Of a stretch of 42,544 nucleotides of DNA, positions 1 through 8,661 are shown piece by piece. Position 1 is the first letter of the stretch, and each line of letters opens with the position of its first letter. The position numbers and the translations under genes are program-made. The DNA is taken from contig JACZRI010000006.1 in the NCBI GenBank assembly GCA_022574775.1, positions 1 through 42,544 on the forward strand, written 5' to 3'. This stretch comes from Patescibacteria group bacterium. Its GTDB lineage: Bacteria; Patescibacteriota; Minisyncoccia; Minisyncoccales; RBG-13-36-15. Under the pieces are notes generated by a model. The model ran no database searches, had not been told where the DNA came from, and worked only from the letters and a program-made list of their open reading frames with translations.

Positions 1-1
1 A

Positions 2-742
2 ATGATAACAGTTTATGATGATACAACAATTGCATTTCCAATTCTTGCATTATATGTTCTAAGTAATCAAAAAACAAGAAAGCCAAAAAAATTATATCTG
101 TCATTAAAGAAAAAAGGGTTAAATGCTGATCTCTCTGCAGAAAACATTACCCTGAAGGAAAATTTTGTCTCATTTCAAACCTGCAACGGAGCAGTTTGCG
201 CTAATTTCCAGGTAAATGTCGCCGGAGCCCATTTTGTGTCAAACCTTTTAGCTGTAATTTTAGTAGCAAAGGAATTAGGAATGAATCTCCAAGAAATTTA
301 TCATGCTTGTCTCAAGATTAAGCCAATGCAAAAAACGATGCAGATAGTCAAGGGTAATAATGGACTAACTATCATTGATGACTCTTATTCAGCAAACCCC
401 GCAAGTGTTCTTTCTGCTTTAGAGTATCTTAAAATTTATCCAAAGAAAAAAATAATCGTTCTCCCTTGCCTCATAGAGTTAGGAATTGCCTCCAAAGCAA
501 TCCACAGAAAAATAGGAGAAAAAATTGGCAAAACTTGCGACATGGCAATAGTTACAACAAAAGAGAGATTTAAAGAAATCAAAAAAGGGGTTCTCCAAAC
601 AGGTTTCAGCAAAAAGAATATTTTATTCTCAGAAAATCCTGAGCAAATTTTTGAGGAAATTCAAAATTTCTGCGAGCCAGGAGATATAGTTCTTTTGGAG
701 GGAAAAATACCAAGTCAGCTTATTAAGTTATTAACTAGTTAA
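2..742 (+). CDS. murF: MurF, C-terminal part (cut by window start)
   Basis: UDP-N-acetylmuramoyl-tripeptide--D-alanyl-D-alanine ligase, the last cytoplasmic step in building the peptidoglycan pentapeptide precursor. Only about 246 residues are visible; the N-terminal and most of the ATP-binding domain lie before the window, so the first Met here is not the true start. The visible part holds the Mur ligase middle-domain motif GAHFVSN (residues 75-81 of this fragment) and the C-terminal-domain signature DDSYSANP (126-133; usual form DDSYNANP). It is followed 15 bp later by an aminotransferase and then femX-like and ftsQ genes, a cell-wall/division cluster. MurF rather than MurC/D/E is chosen from the DDSYxANP motif. 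Confidence 0.9.
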   Translation: MITVYDDTTIAFPILALYVLSNQKTRKPKKLYLSLKKKGLNADLSAENITLKENFVSFQTCNGAVCANFQVNVAGAHFVSNLLAVILVAKELGMNLQEIYHACLKIKPMQKTMQIVKGNNGLTIIDDSYSANPASVLSALEYLKIYPKKKIIVLPCLIELGIASKAIHRKIGEKIGKTCDMAIVTTKERFKEIKKGVLQTGFSKKNILFSENPEQIFEEIQNFCEPGDIVLLEGKIPSQLIKLLTS

Positions 743-756
743 TTTATCGGTAGACT

Positions 757-2073
757 ATGACAACCTTTCGACCAATATCAATATCTCTATCACCAAACAC
801 TGAAAGAAATGATATTTATTTAGCTTTGAAATTAATTTTCTCCGCCCTAGGCAAACCAGCCTCTGGAGGAAAACCTTGGAAAAATGGATCTGCAATCAAA
901 AAATTAGAGGAAAATTTCAAGCAATATTTTAAGGTAAAATATACAATCTCCTTTAACAGCGGGAGATCAGCTCTTTTAGCAATTTTAGAATCTTTGAATT
1001 TAAAACCAGGAGATGAGGTTCTATTACAAGCTTTCACTTGTAATGCTGTGTCCAATCCAATTTTATGGTCCCGTCTTAGTCGCTCTCAAGAAAACTTTGA
1101 CAAGCAAGCAGAATTAAAACCCGTGTATGTTGATTGCAATAAGGAAACCTTCAATATTGATATCAAAGATTTAAAAAGGAAAATTACTTCGCGGAGTAGA
1201 GTAATAATAGTTCAACACACTTTTGGCTTACCGGTAGATATTAAGGAAATTTTAGAAATTTGCAAAAAAAATAATCTTATTTTAATTGAAGATTGCGCCC
1301 ATTCCCTGGGAGCTGAATATAAAAATAAAAAAGTTGGAACTTTTGGAAAAGCTGCTTTTTTTAGTTTCTCTCGCGACAAGGTAATTTCTTCAGTCTATGG
1401 AGGAATTGCTATCACGAATGACAATAATTTGGCTGAGAAAATTAAGGATTTTCAAAAAAAAGCAGGTTTTCCATCAAATCTCTGGATTTTCCAGCAGTTA
1501 TTGCACCCTATATTATTGAATTTTTTTATCCTGCCAACTTATTCTCTCCTCAGGCTGGGAAAAACCTCATTAAAGCTCTTTCAGTGGTTGCATATTTTAT
1601 CCAAGGCTGTCCATTGGAAAGAGAAAAGATCACAAAAACCAAATTATTTTCCAAAAGCTCTCCCGAATGCCTTGGCTGTTCTTGCTCATTTTCAATTGCA
1701 AAAATTAGAAAAATTTAATAATCACAGAAAAAAACTAGCTAATTTTTATTTTTCTAATTTAAAAAATACTTCTTTTGAACTCCCTAAAGTTTTCCCTGAT
1801 AGGAAACATATATTTTTAAGATTTCCTATAAGACACCCAAAAGCTCACCAGATTATCAAGAAAGCTTGGAGGAAGAATATTTTGATAGGGGATTGGTATG
1901 ATATTCCTATTGCTCCCAAAGATACTCGGTTAGATAAAATGCAATATCAACCGGGAAGCTGTGAAAAAGCAGAAAAATTAGCTGAAACAACTTTTAATTT
2001 ACCAACCCATATTAATATTTCTCAATCAGATGCTCAAAAAGTCATAGATTTTTTGAAGACTTATGAAAGTTGA
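757..2073 (+). CDS. DegT/DnrJ/EryC1/StrS-family PLP aminotransferase
   Basis: Sugar-type aminotransferase of the DegT family, expected to transfer an amino group to a nucleotide-linked keto sugar for surface glycans. Seen: the acidic PLP site EDCAHSLG (178-185), and FSFSRDK with the Schiff-base lysine at about K208 followed by GG. The length of 438 aa is slightly above the usual 370-400. Part of the excess is an extra stretch at about residues 105-119 (SRLSRSQENFDKQAE), between a conserved NPILW and KPVYVD where relatives normally run straight through; its DNA resembles a second extra stretch in the next gene. The stop overlaps the next start by 11 bp, so the two are probably translationally coupled. 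The exact sugar substrate cannot be told. Confidence 0.88.
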   Translation: MTTFRPISISLSPNTERNDIYLALKLIFSALGKPASGGKPWKNGSAIKKLEENFKQYFKVKYTISFNSGRSALLAILESLNLKPGDEVLLQAFTCNAVSNPILWSRLSRSQENFDKQAELKPVYVDCNKETFNIDIKDLKRKITSRSRVIIVQHTFGLPVDIKEILEICKKNNLILIEDCAHSLGAEYKNKKVGTFGKAAFFSFSRDKVISSVYGGIAITNDNNLAEKIKDFQKKAGFPSNLWIFQQLLHPILLNFFILPTYSLLRLGKTSLKLFQWLHILSKAVHWKEKRSQKPNYFPKALPNALAVLAHFQLQKLEKFNNHRKKLANFYFSNLKNTSFELPKVFPDRKHIFLRFPIRHPKAHQIIKKAWRKNILIGDWYDIPIAPKDTRLDKMQYQPGSCEKAEKLAETTFNLPTHINISQSDAQKVIDFLKTYES

Positions 2074-3214
2074 AGAAATTTCAGAAAAAGAAATCTGGGA
2101 GAATTTTTTCTTAGGCTGTGAAGAAAAAACTTTTCTGGATTCTTGGAATTGGGGAGAATTTCAAAGAAAAATGGGGAATTCCACCGTAGTTCAAAAAGAC
2201 AAAAGTGGAAAAATTTGGAGGCTTGGAATATACAAAGAATCCGATTTAATTGCCGTTGCTTTAATTATTAAAATCTCTGCCAGGAGAGGAACTTTTGTAT
2301 TTTGCCCTCACGCGCCAGCCCTCGCTAAAACTCTGACAAACAACCATTCCTTGAAACATGAAGTATTAAAAACACTCTTGAAAGAACTAAAAAAGATAGC
2401 CAAAGAGGAAAATGCGAGTTTTGTACGAATTAGTCCAATTTGGAAAAACAGTAAAGAAAATATTGAAATTTTTAAAAATTTAAGCTTTCGAACAGCTCCT
2501 ATTCATATGCACCCTGAATTAACCTGGGAATTGGACATTGTTCCGCCTGAAGAAGAACTTTTAATAAAAATGCGCAAGACTACCCGTTATTTAATAAAGC
2601 AGGCCCAAAAAAATAAAGATATTGAAATTACCAAAAGCACTAAAATAGAGGATGTTGAAAGATTTAACGAGCTTTACCAAAAAACAGTAAGTCGGCATCA
2701 CTTTATTCCTTTCTCAATAGATTATCTGACAAACGAGGTCTTGGCGTTTTTACCTGACAATCAGGTTATGATATTTCTGGGCAAATATAAGAACCCTCGT
2801 CGCTCCGCTCCTCAGAACCTTGATTCCTCTGGAATTAAAGAAGAAATCGTCTCAGCAGCCATTATAATCTTCTGGCAGGGGATCGCTTTTTACCATCAGG
2901 GAGCTTCTTCTCCAAAATATCCAAAAATCCCTGTGTCTTATCTTTTGCAATGGGAGGCAATCAAGGAAGCGAAAAAACGAGGGTGTAATGTTTATAATTT
3001 TTGGGGAATCGCTCCTTCGGAAAATAAAAAACTCCATAGGAATCCCTTTGGGATCCTACGGGGCAAGCACCCATGGGCGGGATTAACTTTGTTTAAAACC
3101 GGGTTTGGAGGATATAAAAAAGAATATGTGCGAACACAAGACTTACCCCTATCTTCAAAATATTGGCTCAATTTTATGGTGGAGTTAGTGAGAAGATCAA
3201 AAAGAGGCCTCTAA
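2063..3214 (+). CDS. FemAB/FemX-like peptidyltransferase
   Basis: Member of the FemABX (lipid II amino-acid transferase, GNAT-fold) family, which adds aminoacyl residues from tRNA to the peptidoglycan stem peptide or lipid II. Seen: the C-terminal family block HPWAGLTLFK followed by GFGG (from about residue 336), and the middle region with RKTTRYLIKQA and WEAIKEAKKRGC. It lies between the aminotransferase and ftsQ in a wall cluster, which fits. Two stretches look inserted: residues about 243-259 (PRRSAPQNLDSSG region) and 325-335 (LHRNPFGILRGK), the latter coded by a near-perfect palindrome at 3035-3063. The specific amino acid donor is unknown. Confidence 0.85.
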   Translation: MKVEEISEKEIWENFFLGCEEKTFLDSWNWGEFQRKMGNSTVVQKDKSGKIWRLGIYKESDLIAVALIIKISARRGTFVFCPHAPALAKTLTNNHSLKHEVLKTLLKELKKIAKEENASFVRISPIWKNSKENIEIFKNLSFRTAPIHMHPELTWELDIVPPEEELLIKMRKTTRYLIKQAQKNKDIEITKSTKIEDVERFNELYQKTVSRHHFIPFSIDYLTNEVLAFLPDNQVMIFLGKYKNPRRSAPQNLDSSGIKEEIVSAAIIIFWQGIAFYHQGASSPKYPKIPVSYLLQWEAIKEAKKRGCNVYNFWGIAPSENKKLHRNPFGILRGKHPWAGLTLFKTGFGGYKKEYVRTQDLPLSSKYWLNFMVELVRRSKRGL

Positions 3215-3220
3215 CATTCT

Positions 3221-4054
3221 ATGGCTACTCGAGTATTTCGAAAACCTTATCGAGTAAGAAGAAAAAAATCGGTTTTTAAAAATCGTTTTTTTTGGCTTGG
3301 TATACTCGTTGTAATGATTATTGGAATTACTGTCTATTTTGTTGCTTTTTCCTCATTTTTTCAAATAAAAGAAATTCGAATTTCTGGAAACGAAAAAGTC
3401 CAAAAAGAATCTCTTGAAAATTTCATTTGGAAAAATATTAGTAAAAAAATGTTTATTTTTAAAACAAAAAGTATTTTATTGGTTAATCTCCAGAAAGTTG
3501 AAAAAAATCTTTTAGAGAGATTCCCTGAAGTCTCCAAAATATATTTAAAAAGAGATCTTCCAGATATTATAGCTGTAAACATTCAAGAAAGAAAACCGCT
3601 TTTCTTATTATGTAAAAATTCCGATGTTTGTTTTTATTTAGACGAAGAAGGAGTAATTTTTGATCGCGTTAGAAATGGTATTCCGAACGGGGTTGATGAA
3701 ACAAATAAGGCTAAAGAATCACTGATTAAAATAAGAGACGAACGGCATCAAGAAATAAGATTAGGAGAAAAAGTAATTGAAGACGATCTTTTGAAAAACA
3801 TAAAAGAGATTATATCTAAATTGAAAGGTGGCGCTGAAATTTTTACAAAAGAAATTATTCTCTCTGAAAAAAAGATTGTACTCAAAACCGTGCAGAACTG
3901 GGAAATCTATTTTAATCCAGGAGGAAATATTTTAGATCAAGTCCAAAATCTTACCTTAGTTTTTAAAGAAGAAATTCCTCTTGAAAATAGAGAAAATCTT
4001 GAATATGTTGACTTGCGATTTGGAAATAGAGTTTACTACAAATATCGCGAATAA
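3221..4054 (+). CDS. ftsQ: FtsQ/DivIB-type cell division protein
   Basis: Bitopic division protein of the FtsQ/DivIB family, linking the FtsB/L complex in the septal machinery. Seen: a basic cytoplasmic N-terminus, one membrane span at about 23-45, then a POTRA domain opening with FQIKEIRISGNEKV, and the FtsQ-type block ending YVDLRFGNRVYYK at the C-terminus. Length of 277 aa is normal. It starts 7 bp after the femX-like gene and is followed by a strong terminator. A segment at about 150-161 (RNGIPNGVDETN) is coded by an imperfect palindrome (3667-3690) and may be a repeat-derived insertion. Confidence 0.88.
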   Translation: MATRVFRKPYRVRRKKSVFKNRFFWLGILVVMIIGITVYFVAFSSFFQIKEIRISGNEKVQKESLENFIWKNISKKMFIFKTKSILLVNLQKVEKNLLERFPEVSKIYLKRDLPDIIAVNIQERKPLFLLCKNSDVCFYLDEEGVIFDRVRNGIPNGVDETNKAKESLIKIRDERHQEIRLGEKVIEDDLLKNIKEIISKLKGGAEIFTKEIILSEKKIVLKTVQNWEIYFNPGGNILDQVQNLTLVFKEEIPLENRENLEYVDLRFGNRVYYKYRE

Positions 4055-4140
4055 TTAGACCGTGGGCTGGACTCTATCCGTAAGTTGCGCCTCTGTTTGA
4101 GGAACAAGTACGCCTCACAGCGAGCACATCGTACTTTGTA

Positions 4141-4168
4141 AAAGTCCCGACCTGTCGGGACTTTTTTG
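4141..4168 (+). terminator. Intrinsic terminator after ftsQ
   Basis: Perfect inverted repeat AGTCCCGAC-CT-GTCGGGACT flanked by A4 on the left and T6 on the right, so it can end transcription from both sides: the wall cluster on the plus strand and the convergent glycosyltransferase gene on the minus strand. Confidence 0.9.
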
Positions 4169-4195
4169 TTTGAAAAAAATTTTAAATGCTGGTGG

Positions 4196-5977
4196 TTATT
4201 GAATCTGATAAACGAAAATTGAATAACCTATTTTTTCTACTGGCGGTTCTTGTTCATAAAGCCATAGATAGTGTCCGTAAGGCTGGTCAAAACCTACAAC
4301 TGGCATCCCTCTGCCTCCTTGTAAAAAAGTGACAGATACTGCCAAATAATCACCCTTTTGAAGTTCTGCCGGATTTCTATCTCCGCTCCAAGGTCTGAAT
4401 TTTTCTTTAAGATAATATTTCGCATCACCACCACCAAAATAGTCAACATAAATTTTATCAATTCCTTTTTCGTCAACCCAATCTCTCAACCTCTTCAAAT
4501 CCTGCCCCCAATCTAAATTTGAATCAACCGTATAGATGTAGCCGTTCTTTGCCCCTCCTGCCACCTCATTGAAATAAGAGAGAAAGTGAGGATAAATGGA
4601 AATTACAGAAATTGCTTGCCAGAGAATTAAAATAATAAAAATTATATACTTCACAGAAGAAAACATCAAATTTTTTCCTGCTCCTAACCATGAAATAATT
4701 CCGGCGCTAACTAAAATATAAATAAAAGGGAAAGTAGGGAGTAAATGGCGAACACCGATATTTAAATTACTGCTTAAGCTAAATAACCAATACAGAATTA
4801 TCCAAAGAATCATCACAAATTCAGTAAAATGATTTTTAACCAAATTTTTCGCTCGGGTGAAAGTTCTTTCCCAGAATGGTCTCTTGATGCCATATGCTGT
4901 GTATAAAAGAGCTAAAATAGTGAAAATATGAAAAGGAAGGGGCTCTTTGAGAATATAAACTATGGGAAAATAATTTACCCAGCCTCGATTTGATATTTCA
5001 CCCAAAAAATAAGTTGTATGACCACCAGCTGCCCGCTCTGTTACCATAAAAACTCCTAATACATAATAACTCCAGGGCTTTAAAATCGGATTTTCTGCCA
5101 TCCAGGTTACAATTTTTGAAGGATCGGTTATTTTCTGAAGAGGATGGGTCTTTAATAATTCCTGAGAATAAAGTTCTATTTTTTCTGTAGGGATGTTAAT
5201 TGTATGAAATTGATAAACCGGCCATAAAACCAAAAAGCCAATAAAGAAAATAAGAGCCAACTTTATCCCGTATGAGATAAACTCCCTGATTTTCCCGTTT
5301 TCTACTTTAAACACAATCCAGAAAAATACAATCAAGAAGAAAAACGGATAAAGCAAAACTAGGGAGAATTTTAGAAGTTGCGCTATCCCAAACGCAACAC
5401 CCGCTATAACTATATTTTTTTCGGTAGGGGAATATAAAAACTTTAAAAAATAATAGCTCGCAAGAACTACTCCAGCTGCAGCTGCAACATCCGTAGTGAC
5501 GAGCCTTCCGTGAGCTATGAAAGTAGGGGAGAACGAATAGAAAAAAAGAGTCAATAAAGCTACTTTATTCCCGAAACGTTCCCTCGCCCATTTGAAAATC
5601 AAAAATCCAAGCAAAACCAAGAGTAAAATCATTGGAATTCTTCCCCAAAATATCATCTGGTCAACTGGATTCCCCATGCCGTAAAAGAAATGAAAACCAA
5701 ATCCCCATTGGCCATTAATATCTTTCTGCCAGTCTTTTATCTCGGAAGGGAATTTTATCCCGTCTATAAACAGCAAAGGAAAAGCTGCAAAATCTTTAAT
5801 GAGCGGCGGGTGTTCTGGGTTTAACCTCATATCTCTTTGGGTAAGATAGGAGTAACCAGAGGGTAAATGAGCTACTTCATCCATGCTAGCCGAATCTCCA
5901 GCCATACTGAAAACAGCCAGGAAAAACATAAATACCAGAAGTAAAATTGCGATGATATTGGTGAAAAAATTAGACAT
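4196..5977 (-). CDS. GT-C (PMT/ArnT-like) membrane glycosyltransferase 1
   Basis: Integral membrane glycosyltransferase of the GT39/GT83-like GT-C fold, which uses polyprenyl-phosphate sugars on the outer face of the membrane. Seen: the first extracytoplasmic loop with the acidic pair DE (MDEVAHLPSGYSYL, about residues 32-45) and NPEHPPL further on, many hydrophobic spans, and a soluble C-terminal region (DSNLDWGQDLKRLRDW) found in PMT_2-type proteins. The length of 593 aa suits the family. It stands alone on the minus strand, 116 bp downstream of a second GT-C gene, with repeat-like sequence between. Acceptor unknown; protein or surface-polymer glycosylation is plausible. Confidence 0.82.
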   Translation of the reverse strand: MSNFFTNIIAILLLVFMFFLAVFSMAGDSASMDEVAHLPSGYSYLTQRDMRLNPEHPPLIKDFAAFPLLFIDGIKFPSEIKDWQKDINGQWGFGFHFFYGMGNPVDQMIFWGRIPMILLLVLLGFLIFKWARERFGNKVALLTLFFYSFSPTFIAHGRLVTTDVAAAAGVVLASYYFLKFLYSPTEKNIVIAGVAFGIAQLLKFSLVLLYPFFFLIVFFWIVFKVENGKIREFISYGIKLALIFFIGFLVLWPVYQFHTINIPTEKIELYSQELLKTHPLQKITDPSKIVTWMAENPILKPWSYYVLGVFMVTERAAGGHTTYFLGEISNRGWVNYFPIVYILKEPLPFHIFTILALLYTAYGIKRPFWERTFTRAKNLVKNHFTEFVMILWIILYWLFSLSSNLNIGVRHLLPTFPFIYILVSAGIISWLGAGKNLMFSSVKYIIFIILILWQAISVISIYPHFLSYFNEVAGGAKNGYIYTVDSNLDWGQDLKRLRDWVDEKGIDKIYVDYFGGGDAKYYLKEKFRPWSGDRNPAELQKGDYLAVSVTFLQGGRGMPVVGFDQPYGHYLWLYEQEPPVEKIGYSIFVYQIQ

Positions 5978-5999
5978 CGTTTTATAGCTAGCAACCGAT

Positions 6000-6092
6000 A
6001 GCTGATAGACAGAAAATTGTTTTTAATCTGAAGACTAAAAATACAAGCTACCTTAGCACCAGAGTAAAGCTCGGTGCGGGGCGCAGCAAGAT
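6000..6092. repeat. Short palindromic repeat between the two GT-C genes
   Basis: The 116-bp gap holds a hairpin GCACC-agagtaaagct-CGGTGC (6057-6079) followed by GC-rich sequence unlike the surroundings, and AGCTGATAG/CTACC-type text related to sequence upstream of dnaK (9270-9295). It is read as remnants of interspersed repeats; no gene is seen. Confidence 0.45.
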
Positions 6093-6093
6093 A

Positions 6094-7746
6094 CTAACTG
6101 TCAATTTTGTATATCCAAACCCCGTCTTTTTCTTGAATCTCTCCGCCCGGAAATCTCATTTTAAGCTCATCCAACAAATCCTTGTCATACTTCATCGGCA
6201 CGATTACTGTTCTTTTTTCTATTTTAATTTTATCTAAATCTTTTGGCAGTAAATATATTGACTCTGGCTTACCAAACTTTGTGCTTTCAATAAACATCAC
6301 TGTTTGGGCTGGCATGGGAAGTCCATCTAACAAAGGAACAAGAACACCTGACTCATTCACAATAACATATTTCTGTGCATCGAGGGGAATAGAATTTAGC
6401 AAATTGCCTATCTGAACAAACTTTTTTGTAAAAGCCCCTTCAACATTTGGATTTTTAGCCCAGCTGTAAAAATATTTATTAAATGCAGCGAACGTTACGA
6501 AAATAAGAAACAAAGAACAAAAAACGAAAAACAGTTTTCGATTATGAATTACTTGCTTTATTTTTTCATAAAGCAGCCAGCCGCCAATTCCTGCAAAAAT
6601 GTACACTGCCGGAATTATTCCAATAACCCTTAAAGCGTGCGGAACGCCTTCATAGGTCAAAACACCTGGTAATAGCATAATGAATAACCAGGAAAGAAGT
6701 ATGAAATATGCCTGCCCGCCAGCGGCCTGAGCCGCAGGCTCTGGCAGGCGGGAAGTATACAGTGTGAAGTTTTTCGTCTTGAAAAACTTTAAAAATTCTT
6801 TAATAGAGAATATAAACCCGGCTAAGAATAAAATACCTATTGGCCAAAAGAATTGGGGAGAACCTGAAAAATTGTGACGCCAATTAAAGTCTCCAGAAAT
6901 ATTAAACATTCCTAAGTGAGAAACAAAACTTACTAAAAAAGCTTTTACTGGGTTATCCTGAGCAAAAACAGTAATATGGCTAGCTCTCGACACTAAATCT
7001 TGCGGATTCTGGAGAAAATAAACACCGATGGGCAGGGCAACAATAAAAGTAAAAACTAAAAGCAAAAAACTAAAAACTAAAAATTGTTTTTGAAGCCCCT
7101 CTCTTTGATAAATAAACCAAAAACTGATCAAAACTATGGGCAACAATAAAACAATAAAGCGATAGGAAATGTAAGTATGGAAACCTAAGCCAAAAAATAT
7201 GCCAGATATTATAAAATAAAATATTTTCTTTGTGCGGAAACCCCTAAACAAAAAGTAAAAAGCGAAAACCGAAAGAAGTGGGAGCAAAATTGCCCGGAAA
7301 TCAATCCTTGAAAAATTGATATGCCAAAAAGAAATGGCAAGGAAAAAAGAAGAGAAAAGGGCGATACTTGTAGCTTGTATTTTGTATACAACCCTTTTGG
7401 AAGTTCTCCTTGAGTCCAGCGTATTTTGGAATATTTCTTTAGTCAATAAATATAAGCCCAGGACAGTTAAAATTCCAATAACTGCCGGAACAATTTTTAA
7501 AGACCAAATAGAGATTCCAAAAATTGAGAAAGATAAAAAGATTAAATTAATAAAAAGGCCTTCTCTACCATTGTTTTCCGGATAGAAAACTTTCCATGGA
7601 TTTGATAGAGCTTCGTTTCCATTAATTGCTTCATCTGGATAAAGCCCGGGAGGAATTGTATCTAATTGCCACAAGCGAAAAAAAGAAGCAATAAGTAAAA
7701 TAGCCAACAATAATACAAAGGTTTTATTTTTCATTAGCCATGGCAT
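6094..7746 (-). CDS. GT-C (ArnT/PMT_2-like) membrane glycosyltransferase 2
   Basis: Second membrane glycosyltransferase of the GT-C superfamily. Seen: an N-terminal span, then the loop PPGLYPDEAINGNEA with the catalytic acidic pair typical of ArnT/PMT_2 proteins, about ten further spans, and a soluble C-terminal tail of about 120 residues. An odd segment at about 330-347 (SRLPEPAAQAAGGQAYF region) is coded by a GC-rich near-perfect palindrome at 6713-6753, far from the composition of the rest, and lies in a loop between spans: an in-frame repeat insertion. The start at 7746 gives MPWLMKNK; a Met five codons in is also possible. Confidence 0.82.
   Translation of the reverse strand: MPWLMKNKTFVLLLAILLIASFFRLWQLDTIPPGLYPDEAINGNEALSNPWKVFYPENNGREGLFINLIFLSFSIFGISIWSLKIVPAVIGILTVLGLYLLTKEIFQNTLDSRRTSKRVVYKIQATSIALFSSFFLAISFWHINFSRIDFRAILLPLLSVFAFYFLFRGFRTKKIFYFIISGIFFGLGFHTYISYRFIVLLLPIVLISFWFIYQREGLQKQFLVFSFLLLVFTFIVALPIGVYFLQNPQDLVSRASHITVFAQDNPVKAFLVSFVSHLGMFNISGDFNWRHNFSGSPQFFWPIGILFLAGFIFSIKEFLKFFKTKNFTLYTSRLPEPAAQAAGGQAYFILLSWLFIMLLPGVLTYEGVPHALRVIGIIPAVYIFAGIGGWLLYEKIKQVIHNRKLFFVFCSLFLIFVTFAAFNKYFYSWAKNPNVEGAFTKKFVQIGNLLNSIPLDAQKYVIVNESGVLVPLLDGLPMPAQTVMFIESTKFGKPESIYLLPKDLDKIKIEKRTVIVPMKYDKDLLDELKMRFPGGEIQEKDGVWIYKIDS
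6712..6754. repeat. GC-rich palindromic repeat inside a GT-C gene
   Basis: Arms CCTGCCCGCCAG and CTGGCAGGCGGG with inner arms GCCTGA/GAGCCGCAGGC form a long hairpin. It keeps the reading frame and adds Pro/Ala/Gly-rich residues. It resembles CCCGCCAG-type palindromes that I associate with CPR genomes. Confidence 0.7.
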
Positions 7747-7891
7747 TAAATTATTCTACCTCGTACATGTTTTACTAGTCAATACTCTGGCGACACACGG
7801 TAAACGTGGACAACTGGAGCCTTGACTAAACTAATTGATCTAGCGTTCCTATCCTCTTTTTATACGAATATAGAACTATCACTCTCAACAC

Positions 7892-7919
7892 TTGACTGCT
7901 AATTTGGGTTTGCTACAAT
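7892..7919 (+). promoter_or_regulatory. Sigma-70 promoter of the hrcA operon (leaderless)
   Basis: TTGACT (7892-7897), 16-bp spacer, TACAAT (7914-7919). Transcription would start at about 7926, right at the hrcA ATG (7928), so the mRNA is effectively leaderless. An upstream in-frame TTG at 7892 is part of the -35 box and is not a credible start. No CIRCE inverted repeat (TTAGCACTC-N9-GAGTGCTAA) is visible here although hrcA is present. Confidence 0.75.
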
Positions 7920-7927
7920 TAAAGATA

Positions 7928-8647
7928 ATGGATATAACTGAACGTCAGGAAAAAATATTAAATAAGGCAGTCCAAGAATATATCAACTTGGTTCAGCCAG
8001 TTAGCTCTCAATTACTTGAGAGGAAGGGCAGCTTTGGAGTTTCCCCCGCAACCTTGAGAATTGAAATGCAGCAACTGACTGACAAAGGATACCTTTTCCA
8101 GCCCCATACTTCAGCAGGGAGGGTGCCTACCGATAAAGGATATAGATTTTTTGTGGATAATTTATTAGAAAAAAAAGAAGCTTTAGGCTTTGAGGAAGAT
8201 AAATTTTTTGATGAAATTGAGAAAATAGAAAAAGAAATAAAAAATTCTTTTCAATTCGCCCAAGCTTTAACGAAAAGAATAGCAGAACTCACATCAAATT
8301 TAGCAATGAGTTACTTGCCAGAAGAAAAAATTGTTTTAAAGGAAGGATGGGTAGAAATTCTGAAAGAACCAGAATTTGAAGACACAAATTACCTTTTGCA
8401 ATTTGCAGAAACTGTTGATGATTGCGAAAAGAATATCGAAGGATTTTTTAGAGATTCTTTGGATTTTAAAATTTACATTGGGAAAGAGAATCCATCATCA
8501 AAGGTTGAAAATTTCACTATTATCTTCTCCAGATGTCATTTCCCAAACGAAGAGGGAATTGTAGCAATTTTAGGGCCAAAAAGAATGGCCTACCAAAAAA
8601 ACATAGGTTTAATAAGTTCCGTAGTAAAATCTCTGGAAAAATTCTAA
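7928..8647 (+). CDS. hrcA: HrcA heat-inducible transcription repressor (short form)
   Basis: Repressor of class I heat-shock genes that normally binds CIRCE operators and needs GroEL for activity. Seen: the N-terminal winged helix DITERQEKILNKAVQEYI, the block VSPATLRIEMQQL, and the HrcA hallmark HTSAGRVPTDKGYRFFV. It is 239 aa, against roughly 340 in most bacteria, so the middle and C-terminal regulatory domain is reduced. The start is set at the ATG (MDITERQ) and not the upstream TTG, because the promoter overlaps the latter. First gene of hrcA-grpE-dnaK-dnaJ; no CIRCE site is visible, so its operator must differ or lie elsewhere. Confidence 0.93.
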   Translation: MDITERQEKILNKAVQEYINLVQPVSSQLLERKGSFGVSPATLRIEMQQLTDKGYLFQPHTSAGRVPTDKGYRFFVDNLLEKKEALGFEEDKFFDEIEKIEKEIKNSFQFAQALTKRIAELTSNLAMSYLPEEKIVLKEGWVEILKEPEFEDTNYLLQFAETVDDCEKNIEGFFRDSLDFKIYIGKENPSSKVENFTIIFSRCHFPNEEGIVAILGPKRMAYQKNIGLISSVVKSLEKF

Positions 8648-8661
8648 AATCTAAAATTTTT

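Noticed and set aside
7892-7927. TTG start for hrcA, 12 codons upstream
   Set aside because: The TTG is the first half of the -35 box and HrcA homology starts at the ATG.
7747-7927. CIRCE operator before the hrcA operon
   Set aside because: No TTAGCACTC or GAGTGCTAA arms seen here or before dnaK.
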